NCBI GenBank assembly: GCA_001660395.1
Contig: LXWE01000002.1
Span: 930,001 to 994,000 of the forward strand
DNA: 64,000 nt
Direction: 5' to 3'
Origin: Alteromonadaceae bacterium XY-R5
Lineage (GTDB): Bacteria > Pseudomonadota > Gammaproteobacteria > Enterobacterales > Alteromonadaceae
The position numbers and the translations under genes were made by a program. Positions 49,318 through 58,401 of this stretch are shown one piece after another. Positions within the stretch are counted from its first letter, which is position 1, and every line of letters starts with the position of its first letter. Under the pieces are notes generated by a model. That model was given only the letters and a program-made list of their open reading frames with translations, did not search any database and was not told where the DNA came from.

Positions 49318-52300
49318 ATGTTGAATTCGGCCAATCAGCCAGAACCTTTATTCCCCGAACGTTATATTTGGCGCTTGATCCTGCCTGGCTTAATTTTAAT
49401 GGCTGGCGTCATTATTGGACTGGAATATCATCGAAATCAGAAGGACAACATAAATCATCGATTACAGGATATGTTAAACCAGCGAGCTTCGTTGATCAGT
49501 GAGGAGTTAACTGAACGTATTTCCCTTTATCAATATGCTATTTTTGGTTTGCGCGGAGCGGTGATGTCGCAAGGCTTAAGCAACTTTTCTCGTCATAGCA
49601 TGCAGGAATATGCTTACAGTCATAAATTTGCCCTGAAGTTTGCAGGTGCCCTGGGGTTTGGTCTGGTTAAAAAAGTTGATGATGACGATATCGAAGCATT
49701 TATTCAGCATGAGTCTGCATTACAGGGCAGTCCCTTTATTTACAAACCTTATGACGGCCCCAAGTTAGATGCTCGAAAAAACGCTCACTACATCATTGTG
49801 TATATGGAGCCTGAAGCCAAAAACCTTGAAGTTATAGGGCGAGATGTACAATTAACAGAAGGGACGTTAAATCGTTCTTCAGAGTTAGATGGACCTGTGC
49901 TTTCACCGGTTTTGCCGTTATTGCAAAAAGTGAATGGCAACCGGCCACTTGGGTTGGTCATGTCTTTGCCTATCTATCGCTATTCGGATGTCGAACCTGA
50001 ATTGCGCAAGGAAGAAACAATCGCCTGGGCTGTGGCGGTAATGATCATTGATGAAGTGATTGCGACAGTTCGTTCAATTAAGCCGTTTGAAAGCGCAAGC
50101 CCAGATATTTTCACTTACCTGACGGATATTACGGATAACTCAGGGCATTTACTCTTTCAGGATGAACCCAACGAGGTGGCCCTGCCAGGATTAGGAATAA
50201 CCCAGGATTTCGACATTCTCGGACGCGTCTGGCAGCTTCGAATGGTGCCCAGTCAAAAGACACAGCAAATATTTGGTCGCAGTGAACTTCAGTACTCGCA
50301 CGTGATTATATCTGCCATGGCTTTACTGCTTGCGGGCGTTACCTTTGTCGGACAGGTCGCCTGGCATAGAAGAACGTTACTGCATTCAAAGCGTAATGAG
50401 CTTGCGGCCATAGTCACTAACGCAAATGAAGCGATTATCAGCTGTGATCGAAATGGCAGAATTACTAACTGGAACCCTTCAGCCACCCGCATGTTTGGTT
50501 TCAAGGCCCATGAAGTCATCGGAAAAACCACGTATGAAAAAATAGTACCTGTGCATTGTCATGCGGAAGAGCGAGTCTTGTTTCAGGAAGTGCTGGAGAA
50601 CCATCAGCGATTTTCGGTGGATTCAGTCCGCCAAACCAAAGATCGCCGATTAATTTATGTGTCAGTAAACGCATCACCCATATTAAATGAAAAAGGTGAA
50701 CTGACCGGCGCCGCCATGACACTGACCGACATTAGTGAGTTAAAAGAAGCCCATCAGGCGCTACAAAAAGCCAATTCTGAATTGGAAAGCCAGGTCGAGG
50801 AGCGTACCCGAGAGATTGGCGAAATTGCTCGGTTACAGCAGAGTATTGTGCTGGCCTCTCCTTACGCCATCATAGCCACCGATATGGACGGTGTAATCAC
50901 TTTGTTCAATCCAGCTGCTCAGCAAATTACCCAATATTCCGCGATAGAAGTGGTTGGTTTGCAAACGCCAGCGTTGTTGATTTCTGCGCCTGATGTATAT
51001 CAGCGAAGCGCAACTTACATCGAAAAGGAATGTCGTGAAAAGGCAGTGTTTGAGTCTTTGATTGAAAACATTTACCAAAACCAGAGACAAATCAGAGAGT
51101 GGATTTTTCATAAAAAGAATGGTGACCAGTGCAAGGTTGCACTGAGTGTTGCGAGTTTGTTAGATGAGCAAGGCGAGCCTGGAGGCTATTTGTTTATTGC
51201 TTTTGATTTAACCGAGAAAAAGCGGCTCGAGTACGAACTCGAAGTGACAAAAATTTCCACTGAACGCACGCCGGACGCCATGTTCTGGGTAGATGAGTCG
51301 GGTTTGATTATTCGGGTTAATCCTGCCGCCGCTAAATTGTTGCGATCCCACTCACAGGAACTCATAGGGACACCGTTTTTACAATATGACCGTGATAACC
51401 ATATTAGTGATTGGCTCAATTTCTGGGACAAACTACAGGACGTACCGCAAATTTCTTTCGACACTCATTTAGTCAATGGCAATGGCAAACAGGCGTCTGT
51501 GTCTGTGACGTCGACATTTATTGAAATAGACAATCAAAAGTTAGCCTACTTGGTTGCGCGGGATATAAGTGACCGCTTAAAGCGAGAAGAAGAGCTGGCA
51601 GCCGCTAAAAAACATGCCGATGCAGCTAATAATGCGAAGTCTGCATTTTTAGCCAATATGAGTCACGAAATTCGCACACCTATGAATGCAATTTTAGGGA
51701 TGTTGCAGTTAATACAGCAAACGGAATTGACAATAAGACAGCAGGAATATGTCAAGAAAACCGAATCCGCTGGTCGTTCGCTGTTAGCGATCCTGAATGA
51801 CATTCTGGATTTCTCTAAGGTCGAAGCTGGGAAAATGGAGTTGGATCCTCATTGTTTTGAATTCTATGGCTTTATGCAAGACCTGGGGGTGCTGTTATCT
51901 GCAAACATCAGCAGTAAAGATGTTGAAGTGCTTTACGATATTGACGACAACGTGCCAGAGCATTTAATTGGCGACAGTCTCCGAATTAAACAGGTGTTAA
52001 TCAACCTTGCTGGTAACGCGATTAAATTTACCGAGAAAGGTCAGGTGGTGATTTCGGTAAAGATAAAACAGCGTCAACAGCAACAGATCACGTTATGTTT
52101 CACGGTTAAAGACAGTGGTATCGGGATGACACCCGTGCAACTCAGTCAAATTTTTACCGGCTTTACCCAGGCGGAAGGATCGATTAGTCGTCGTTTTGGG
52201 GGAACCGGACTCGGTCTGACGATCAGTAAACGGTTAGTTGAGTTGATGGGAGGGCAAATTAATGTGGCAAGCGAAGCTGGCGTTGGAAGTCAGTTTAGCT

Positions 52301-53877
52301 TTTCTTTGGTTCTGAACGAGCCTAAACCAGACGAAATTCCGCAATCCTCACCAATCTCAGATAGACCTGAGCTACAAAACTTACATGTCCTGGTCGTTGA
52401 TGATAACCCTTATGCCCGTGATATTTTATCGCACCTTGCCCAAACGCTGGGCTGGCAAGTTGATGCCGTAGACAGTGGCAGAGCGGCTCTGGAAAAGCTT
52501 CAACAAAACCAGCAGTCGGATCAACGTTACCAGCTCGTTTTCCTGGATTGGCGGATGCCTGATTTAGACGGTTGGGAAACGGCAGAGAAAATTCGTGATT
52601 TATTCAAACAACAGGATTTGCCTTTGCTGGTTATGGTAACCGCTTACGGCCGTGAGTTACTGGCTAAACGTCACATTAGCAGCAACGAGCTGCTCAATGG
52701 ATTTTTGGTAAAACCTGTGACAAAAAGTGTTCTGCTTGAAGCAGTGAGTGATGCGCTTGCAGGTCGTAATTCCGCACATGTGGCCAAAGTATCTAAATCC
52801 ACTCACGCTGCCAGATTGCAAGGTGTGCGCTTGCTGTTGGTAGAGGATAACCCGATTAATCAATTGGTCGCCGGTGAATTACTTGAAAGCGAGGGCGCCA
52901 GTGTCACTATCGCATCTGGGGGTACGTTTGCGCTGCAGGAGCTCGAGTCGCAAGTGGTTCCTTTTGATCTAATATTGATGGACTTGCAAATGCCTGACAT
53001 GGACGGCTTTGAAACCACCCGTCGCATACGCATGAATAAGGCCTTTGTAGATATCCCAATCATCGCGATGACAGCGAATGTCATGGAATCAGATAAAAAG
53101 GCCAGCAGAGATGCAGGTATGAAAGACCATGTTGGTAAACCGTTTGAACTTGACGATTTGGTCAATGTTATCCTCGCCAATGTTGGAAAATTACCGTTAC
53201 ATACTTCACAAAGTCTAGTAAGTAAAAACACCGATAAAGAACTCGTACAGCTTAATGAAAATTGCATTGCACAGGCTAATGCAATCAATATTAATCTGAC
53301 CAAAGCCGTTGAACAAATGGGTAATTCAGTTTCTTTGTATCGGCGTTCGTTTGCGGGATTTATCACTCAGTTAGAACAAGACTACCAACGTATTATTCAG
53401 GAAGAAGATAGCCACAATCTGCATATTTTGTTTCATACCATGAAAGGTAACGCCGCCACCTTGGGCATCAGTGAACTCGCTGCATTTGCTAAATCGTGGG
53501 AGCAAACCTGCAAAAAAGGTCGTTTTACGCAAAAGAATCTGCAGTCAGCCTTTGAGCAAACCGTTATTCCGTTATTACCTCAACTAAAGCGACTATCTGA
53601 TTCATTTGATGATTGCTTCGGTGATTCAAAGGATACACAGCGACCACCGACTGAAACGATCAGCGTGGAACAAATCACTGAAAATATTCGGAACTTATCG
53701 ATATTACTGTCTAGCTTTAATATGGATGCCATTCAGTGTTTTGAAGAGTTGAAAGGGCATTTGGATTTCGCAGGACCGAATGCGCTTAAGCAACTCGAGC
53801 AAAGTGTGCATGGATTAGACTTTGCTTCGGCTAAAACTCAGCTAGACCAGATACTGGAGGCGATGATCACCCAATGA
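49318..53877 (+). CDS. Hybrid sensor histidine kinase: CHASE, three PAS, HisKA, HATPase, two receivers, Hpt
   Basis: A 1519-residue inner-membrane phosphorelay protein. Order: membrane helix (about 18-36), periplasmic CHASE domain (about 70-300), second helix (about 323-345), PAS domains near 360-480, 510-640 and 645-755 with a coiled coil between the first two, HisKA with His783 (MSHEIRTPMN), HATPase (about 885-1010, GTGLGLTIS), receivers with Asp1077 and Asp1222, and an Hpt domain with His1373 (FHTMKGNAATLG). All phospho-acceptors are present. The ribosome site is weak. The stop overlaps the start of the response-regulator cyclase by four bases, making that the likely output. Confidence 0.93.
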   Translation: MLNSANQPEPLFPERYIWRLILPGLILMAGVIIGLEYHRNQKDNINHRLQDMLNQRASLISEELTERISLYQYAIFGLRGAVMSQGLSNFSRHSMQEYAYSHKFALKFAGALGFGLVKKVDDDDIEAFIQHESALQGSPFIYKPYDGPKLDARKNAHYIIVYMEPEAKNLEVIGRDVQLTEGTLNRSSELDGPVLSPVLPLLQKVNGNRPLGLVMSLPIYRYSDVEPELRKEETIAWAVAVMIIDEVIATVRSIKPFESASPDIFTYLTDITDNSGHLLFQDEPNEVALPGLGITQDFDILGRVWQLRMVPSQKTQQIFGRSELQYSHVIISAMALLLAGVTFVGQVAWHRRTLLHSKRNELAAIVTNANEAIISCDRNGRITNWNPSATRMFGFKAHEVIGKTTYEKIVPVHCHAEERVLFQEVLENHQRFSVDSVRQTKDRRLIYVSVNASPILNEKGELTGAAMTLTDISELKEAHQALQKANSELESQVEERTREIGEIARLQQSIVLASPYAIIATDMDGVITLFNPAAQQITQYSAIEVVGLQTPALLISAPDVYQRSATYIEKECREKAVFESLIENIYQNQRQIREWIFHKKNGDQCKVALSVASLLDEQGEPGGYLFIAFDLTEKKRLEYELEVTKISTERTPDAMFWVDESGLIIRVNPAAAKLLRSHSQELIGTPFLQYDRDNHISDWLNFWDKLQDVPQISFDTHLVNGNGKQASVSVTSTFIEIDNQKLAYLVARDISDRLKREEELAAAKKHADAANNAKSAFLANMSHEIRTPMNAILGMLQLIQQTELTIRQQEYVKKTESAGRSLLAILNDILDFSKVEAGKMELDPHCFEFYGFMQDLGVLLSANISSKDVEVLYDIDDNVPEHLIGDSLRIKQVLINLAGNAIKFTEKGQVVISVKIKQRQQQQITLCFTVKDSGIGMTPVQLSQIFTGFTQAEGSISRRFGGTGLGLTISKRLVELMGGQINVASEAGVGSQFSFSLVLNEPKPDEIPQSSPISDRPELQNLHVLVVDDNPYARDILSHLAQTLGWQVDAVDSGRAALEKLQQNQQSDQRYQLVFLDWRMPDLDGWETAEKIRDLFKQQDLPLLVMVTAYGRELLAKRHISSNELLNGFLVKPVTKSVLLEAVSDALAGRNSAHVAKVSKSTHAARLQGVRLLLVEDNPINQLVAGELLESEGASVTIASGGTFALQELESQVVPFDLILMDLQMPDMDGFETTRRIRMNKAFVDIPIIAMTANVMESDKKASRDAGMKDHVGKPFELDDLVNVILANVGKLPLHTSQSLVSKNTDKELVQLNENCIAQANAININLTKAVEQMGNSVSLYRRSFAGFITQLEQDYQRIIQEEDSHNLHILFHTMKGNAATLGISELAAFAKSWEQTCKKGRFTQKNLQSAFEQTVIPLLPQLKRLSDSFDDCFGDSKDTQRPPTETISVEQITENIRNLSILLSSFNMDAIQCFEELKGHLDFAGPNALKQLEQSVHGLDFASAKTQLDQILEAMITQ

Positions 53878-54797
53878 ATACAGCCATTCAAAACCTTAAT
53901 GCGTCGATGCTGAAACCACTTGAACATGCAAGGGTATTGGTAGTAGACGACCAGCCTCAGAATATTCAGGTGATCTACCAAATGCTATCCGGCCTTTATC
54001 ACGTTTTTATGGCAACCTCTGGCCAACAGGCAATCGAGTTTTGTTTAAATGATCCACCTGATTTAGTTCTGATGGATGTAGTAATGCCTGACATGGACGG
54101 CTTAGAAACATGTAAAAAAATGAAGCGGCACGCCGAACTACATGCAATCCCGGTCATTTTTGTGACTGCGCTCGATGAGCAACATGAAGAAAATGCCTGT
54201 TGGGAGGCCGGCGGTATCGACTTTTTATCCAAACCAGTAAACAGCATGACGCTTAAAAATCGCGTAAAGGCGCAGTTAACCCTAAAGTTTCAGACCGACC
54301 TATTACGTGAAATGGCCTATCTGGATGGCCTGACCGGCGTTTATAACCGCCGCTACTTTGATGATTATTATCATCGGCAGATTGGTTTGGCCCGACGTAA
54401 TGGCCATTCGTTGTCTTTACTGATGATTGATATCGACTTTTTTAAGCAGTTTAACGATGGCTATGGCCATCTGGCAGGTGACGATTGTTTAAAAGAAGTC
54501 GCCTTGTGTCTGAAAAAGCAGTTACATCGCCCAGGTGACATGCTGGCTCGTTACGGCGGTGAAGAATTTGCCTGTATTTTACCTGACAGTGATATTCAAG
54601 GTTCGTTGTATGTGGCAGAGAACATGCGAAGTGCCGTCGAAAAACTTGATATCCCTCACCTGGGCTCATTACATAAAGTGGTCACCATCAGTATTGGACT
54701 TGCTAGTTTATCTGAACATATGGAACTGTCCGAAATTGCGGATAGTCGTTTGTATCAGGCCAAGGAAAAAGGTCGCAATCAAGTAGTGGGTGACTGA
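53874..54797 (+). CDS. Response regulator with diguanylate cyclase output (REC-GGDEF)
   Basis: A 307-residue cytosolic protein making cyclic di-GMP. The receiver (about 18-135) has Asp68 as phospho-acceptor (LMDVVMPDMDG). The GGDEF domain (about 150-305) has an active GGEEF motif (228-232) and an intact inhibitory RxxD site (RPGD, 219-222) five residues before it, so product feedback is expected. Architecture is like PleD/WspR-type enzymes with one receiver. It overlaps the hybrid kinase as ATGA. Confidence 0.93.
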   Translation: MNTAIQNLNASMLKPLEHARVLVVDDQPQNIQVIYQMLSGLYHVFMATSGQQAIEFCLNDPPDLVLMDVVMPDMDGLETCKKMKRHAELHAIPVIFVTALDEQHEENACWEAGGIDFLSKPVNSMTLKNRVKAQLTLKFQTDLLREMAYLDGLTGVYNRRYFDDYYHRQIGLARRNGHSLSLLMIDIDFFKQFNDGYGHLAGDDCLKEVALCLKKQLHRPGDMLARYGGEEFACILPDSDIQGSLYVAENMRSAVEKLDIPHLGSLHKVVTISIGLASLSEHMELSEIADSRLYQAKEKGRNQVVGD

Positions 54798-54961
54798 AAT
54801 TGTTTTATCCTCAGTAACTTCGCAACGTCATAGCCACATTTTAGGTCTTTTTTTCACCCGGCAGAGATTATTCAACCTACCTAGTTCCACAAGATAACGT
54901 TATTTTATTCAATCAGTTATAATCCCAGGCCTCGATAACAGAGAAATATAAACATCTTTTC

Positions 54962-55007
54962 TTGAAATTTTTTACATTAAGGCATAAATTCAAACTGTTG
55001 TTTGAAT
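54962..55007 (+). promoter_or_regulatory. psrA promoter with PsrA box
   Basis: A -35 TTGAAA (54962-54967) and -10 TAAATT (54985-54990) are 17 bp apart. ATTCAAAC and GTTTGAAT (54988-54995 and 55000-55007) are perfect 8-bp arms around TGTT, containing the CAAAC-N4-GTTTG core reported for PsrA. Binding would cover the -10 and start site: negative autoregulation. Confidence 0.75.
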
Positions 55008-55021
55008 CGTTTGTTTGAGTC

Positions 55022-55690
55022 ATGGCAGTCAAAACAAAAACACAAATCCTCAATACCGCAGAAGCCTTGTTTGCACAGCAGGGGTTTTCGAATACGTCTT
55101 TACGTACCATCACCACTTGCGCAGATGTGAATTTGGCGTCTGTGAACTATCATTTTGGTTCTAAGAAGTTGCTTATTCAGGCAGTGCTTCAGCGTTATCT
55201 GGATGTGTTAATGCCTAAGGTGAACCAACAACTCGACCATTTGGTGGAGTCTGTAGCGGAACCCGAGGTACCTCACATTTTTGAAGCCATGGTTGAACCA
55301 TTGCTCTCACTCAACAATCTGCGTCCAAACGGTACGTCAACCTTTGTACTGTTACTTGGACGGGGTTACTCAGAATCCCAGGGACACCTGAGGCGTTTTA
55401 TTACCGAACACTATGGTCCAGTGTTGATGCGGGTCGTCGCAATGGTCCATCAGGCATTACCGGAATTAGCGCCTAGCGAGGTTTTCTGGCGCCTGCATTT
55501 CGCTATTGGAACATTTGTGTTCAGTATGGCGTCTAGCAGTGCTCTGACAGAGATCGCAGCAGCCGATTATGATCAGGATGTGGATATTAAGGGAGTGATA
55601 GGGCGGATTCTGCCTTTTATTTCGGCCGGCGTAGCCACGCCCCTGCAAACAGGCAATTGGTCATTGGACTTAAAGCGAGATATAGCTTAA
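55022..55690 (+). CDS. psrA: TetR-family fatty-acid regulator, PsrA type
   Basis: A 222-residue repressor with an N-terminal helix-turn-helix (about 8-55: ILNTAEALFAQQGF, SLRTITTCADVNLASVNYHFGSKKLLIQAV), like PsrA/YcdC-type regulators. PsrA senses long-chain fatty acids or acyl-CoA and controls beta-oxidation. The gene is 13 bp before fadE, probably co-transcribed, and its upstream region has a perfect PsrA palindrome. The ribosome site is weak (TGAG). Confidence 0.85.
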   Translation: MAVKTKTQILNTAEALFAQQGFSNTSLRTITTCADVNLASVNYHFGSKKLLIQAVLQRYLDVLMPKVNQQLDHLVESVAEPEVPHIFEAMVEPLLSLNNLRPNGTSTFVLLLGRGYSESQGHLRRFITEHYGPVLMRVVAMVHQALPELAPSEVFWRLHFAIGTFVFSMASSSALTEIAAADYDQDVDIKGVIGRILPFISAGVATPLQTGNWSLDLKRDIA

Positions 55691-55703
55691 TCAAGGTGAA
55701 GAT

Positions 55704-58025
55704 ATGTCTATTTTACTGTTACTAATTATTGCCGTCGGGGTTATCCTTGGCGTGCCATCTATCCGCAAAAACCTGGTGACTCGCCCGGTTTTTGATATTT
55801 TTAAACGCATTTTGCCACCATTATCCAGTACTGAGCGTGAAGCGATGGAATCGGGTTCTATCTGGTGGGAAGGTGAACTGTTTAAAGGCAGCCCTAACTG
55901 GCAAACGTTGCTGAATTATCCAAAGCCTAAATTTTCTGATGAAGAGCAGGCGTTTATGGATAACCAGCTTAAAACACTGCTGGCGATGCTGGACGATTAT
56001 AAAATCGTACAACAAGACAAAGATTTACCCGCGGACGTCTGGAATTATCTACGTCGTGAAGGTTTCTTCTCGCTGATTATTCCTAAATCTTACGGTGGTA
56101 AACAGTTCTCTGCTTACGCTAACTCGACCATCGTATCTACGATCTCAACCCGTTCACTGAGTGCTGCGGTTACTGTGATGGTACCTAACTCGTTAGGCCC
56201 GGGTGAATTGCTGGCACATTATGGTACTCAGGCTCAAAAGGACTACTGGCTTCCACGTCTGGCGGATGGTACCGATGTCCCTTGTTTCGCCCTAACTGGC
56301 CCTGAAGCAGGTTCTGATGCCGGTGCGATTCCTGATACAGGTATTGTCTGTAAAGGCATGCACGAAGGTGAGGAAGTACTGGGTCTGAAACTGACCTGGG
56401 ACAAGCGTTATATCACATTGGCGCCGATGGCAACTGTGCTGGGTCTGGCATTCAAGATGTACGATCCTGAAGGTCTGCTCGGCGATAAAAAAGAACTGGG
56501 TATTACCTGTGCGCTGATCCCAACGGATCACCCCGGCGTTGAAGTGGGCGATCGTCACTTCCCAGTGAACATGGCCTTTATGAACGGTACCACTAAGGGT
56601 AAAGATGTCTTCATTCCACTGGACTGGATCATCGGTGGTGTGGATTACGCCGGTCGCGGCTGGCGTATGCTGGTGGAATGTTTGTCAGCTGGCCGTGGTA
56701 TTTCTTTGCCGGCCCTGGCAACTGCCAATGCTCATCTGTGTGCACGCACGACTGGTGCTTATGCAGCGGTGCGTAAACAATTCGGTTTGGCTATTGGTAA
56801 CTTTGAAGGTATCCAGGAAGCCATGGGCCGTATCGGTGGCTTAACTTATACCTTAGAAGCCATGCGTACCATGACAGCCGGTGCCATCGACTTGGGTGAA
56901 AGCCCGTCTGTGGTAACCGCCATTGCCAAATACCACATGACGGAAATGAGCCGTGAAATCATCAATGATGCCATGGATATTCATGCTGGTCGTGGTGTGC
57001 AGTGTGGTCCTAAAAACTATCTGGCGCACCAGTATTTCGGTGTACCGGTTGCCATTACGGTAGAAGGTGCCAATATCCTTACCCGTAACCTGATGATCTT
57101 TGGTCAGGGAGCAACCCGTTGCCACCCTTATGTATTTTCTGAAATGGAAGCGGCGGCAAACCCAGATGCAGAAAAAGGCCTGGAAGCCTTTGACGGATTG
57201 CTGGTTAAGCACGTTGGTTTTGCCATTAAGAACTTCTTTAAGACCTTAGGTAATGGCCTGACTGGCTCTGCTTTTGCTGATAGCCCGGTCTCCGGTGATA
57301 CTGCGGTGTACTATAAGCAAATGTCGCGTATGTCGTCAGCTCTGGCCCTGAGTGCAGATTTCTCCATGCTGATTTTAGGCGGTGACCTGAAGCGCAAAGA
57401 AATGATTTCCGCACGTTTAGGTGATGTGCTAAGCCAGCTGTATATCGCATCATGTGTGTTAAAACGCTATGAAGCAGATGGTCGTCAGGTAGCTGATCTG
57501 CCGTTTGTACATTACGCCGTTCAGCGCTGTCTGTACAAAATCGGTATTGCCTTTGAAGGCTTCCTGCAGAACTTCACCAACCGTTTTGTGGCGATTGTGC
57601 TAAAGCGTGTGATTTTCCCATTCGGCAACCAGTTCCAGATGCCGGCTGATGATATCACCCAAAGTGTAAGTGACAGCCTGATGAAACCTGGTGTGATGCG
57701 CGAGCGTTTAACTCACCTGTGTTATGTAGGTGAGGGCGATGAGCCAGTTGCCATCATGGAAAATGCTTTTATTGCTATGTGCGACGTGCTTCCTATTGAG
57801 AAGAAGATCCAGACAGCGCAGAAAGATAAAGTGATTCCACGTAAACTGGGCTTTGCCGTGACAGTTGAAAAAGCACTGGAAGCCAGCGTGATTACTGAGC
57901 ACGAAGCTGAACAGTTACGTCGTGCTGAAAAGCTGCGTATTGAAGCAATGGCCGTGGACAGTTTTGCCCCAGGCGTACTGGAAGGTACCCAGGCTAAACC
58001 AGCAGCGAAAAAATCTGTCGCCTAA
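55704..58025 (+). CDS. fadE: Acyl-CoA dehydrogenase FadE
   Basis: FAD enzyme doing the first oxidation of fatty acyl-CoA. The 773-residue protein (E. coli FadE has 814) starts with a membrane helix (SILLLLIIAVGVILGVP), then the acyl-CoA dehydrogenase fold with FALTGPEAGSDAGAIPDTG and the catalytic-region motif IHAGRGVQCGPKNYLA, and the FadE-specific C-terminal domain. AAGGTG precedes the ATG. It is 13 bp behind psrA and ends in a strong terminator. Confidence 0.95.
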   Translation: MSILLLLIIAVGVILGVPSIRKNLVTRPVFDIFKRILPPLSSTEREAMESGSIWWEGELFKGSPNWQTLLNYPKPKFSDEEQAFMDNQLKTLLAMLDDYKIVQQDKDLPADVWNYLRREGFFSLIIPKSYGGKQFSAYANSTIVSTISTRSLSAAVTVMVPNSLGPGELLAHYGTQAQKDYWLPRLADGTDVPCFALTGPEAGSDAGAIPDTGIVCKGMHEGEEVLGLKLTWDKRYITLAPMATVLGLAFKMYDPEGLLGDKKELGITCALIPTDHPGVEVGDRHFPVNMAFMNGTTKGKDVFIPLDWIIGGVDYAGRGWRMLVECLSAGRGISLPALATANAHLCARTTGAYAAVRKQFGLAIGNFEGIQEAMGRIGGLTYTLEAMRTMTAGAIDLGESPSVVTAIAKYHMTEMSREIINDAMDIHAGRGVQCGPKNYLAHQYFGVPVAITVEGANILTRNLMIFGQGATRCHPYVFSEMEAAANPDAEKGLEAFDGLLVKHVGFAIKNFFKTLGNGLTGSAFADSPVSGDTAVYYKQMSRMSSALALSADFSMLILGGDLKRKEMISARLGDVLSQLYIASCVLKRYEADGRQVADLPFVHYAVQRCLYKIGIAFEGFLQNFTNRFVAIVLKRVIFPFGNQFQMPADDITQSVSDSLMKPGVMRERLTHLCYVGEGDEPVAIMENAFIAMCDVLPIEKKIQTAQKDKVIPRKLGFAVTVEKALEASVITEHEAEQLRRAEKLRIEAMAVDSFAPGVLEGTQAKPAAKKSVA

Positions 58026-58053
58026 GTAAGCGTAAGATTAATTCTTGATGTTT

Positions 58054-58080
58054 AAAACCAGCCTTCGGGCTGGTTTTTTT
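58054..58080 (+). terminator. Rho-independent terminator after fadE
   Basis: AAAACCAGCC (58054-58063) pairs with GGCTGGTTTT (58068-58077) across a TTCG tetraloop, with a run of seven T residues from 58074. Confidence 0.93.
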
Positions 58081-58401
58081 GTATTGGTTACTGCAGCGTT
58101 TTGATGGATGCTGTCTGAAATCGAGTTGGTGGCACGTCTTCACTCTTACTGAGCTTTTATTTTCGCAGACCCCATTACCTGCCGGCTAAACTTAGCCCCA
58201 CAGATAACGCTTTTGTAATAGTTCCAATAATCCAGCATTAGGTTTTGTAGCCGCAATGATCAAACTCGCCAGAGCCGATAAACACGACGCAACTTATTGT
58301 TATTCTGTAAATTTGCAAGTTGTTGATGTGCGTCAAACGGTATGAGGTAAGACCAGTTTAGAGTGATAACACTGAGTTACTTACCTTAGAAGGCAAATAC
58401 G
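58081..58401 (+). other. Intergenic region before oleate hydratase, with an FNR-like site
   Basis: No gene seen in this 321-bp stretch. At 58324-58337 TTGAT-GTGC-GTCAA matches the FNR/CRP-type box at nine of ten positions; a CAAAC half-site of PsrA type overlaps its right end (58335-58339), without a matching GTTTG. AAGG precedes the ohyA ATG. The promoter itself is not clear. Confidence 0.3.

Noticed and set aside
52860-53366. Open frame of 168 residues opposite the hybrid kinase
   Set aside because: Antisense shadow across the second receiver and Hpt linker, where the sense frame has all conserved residues.
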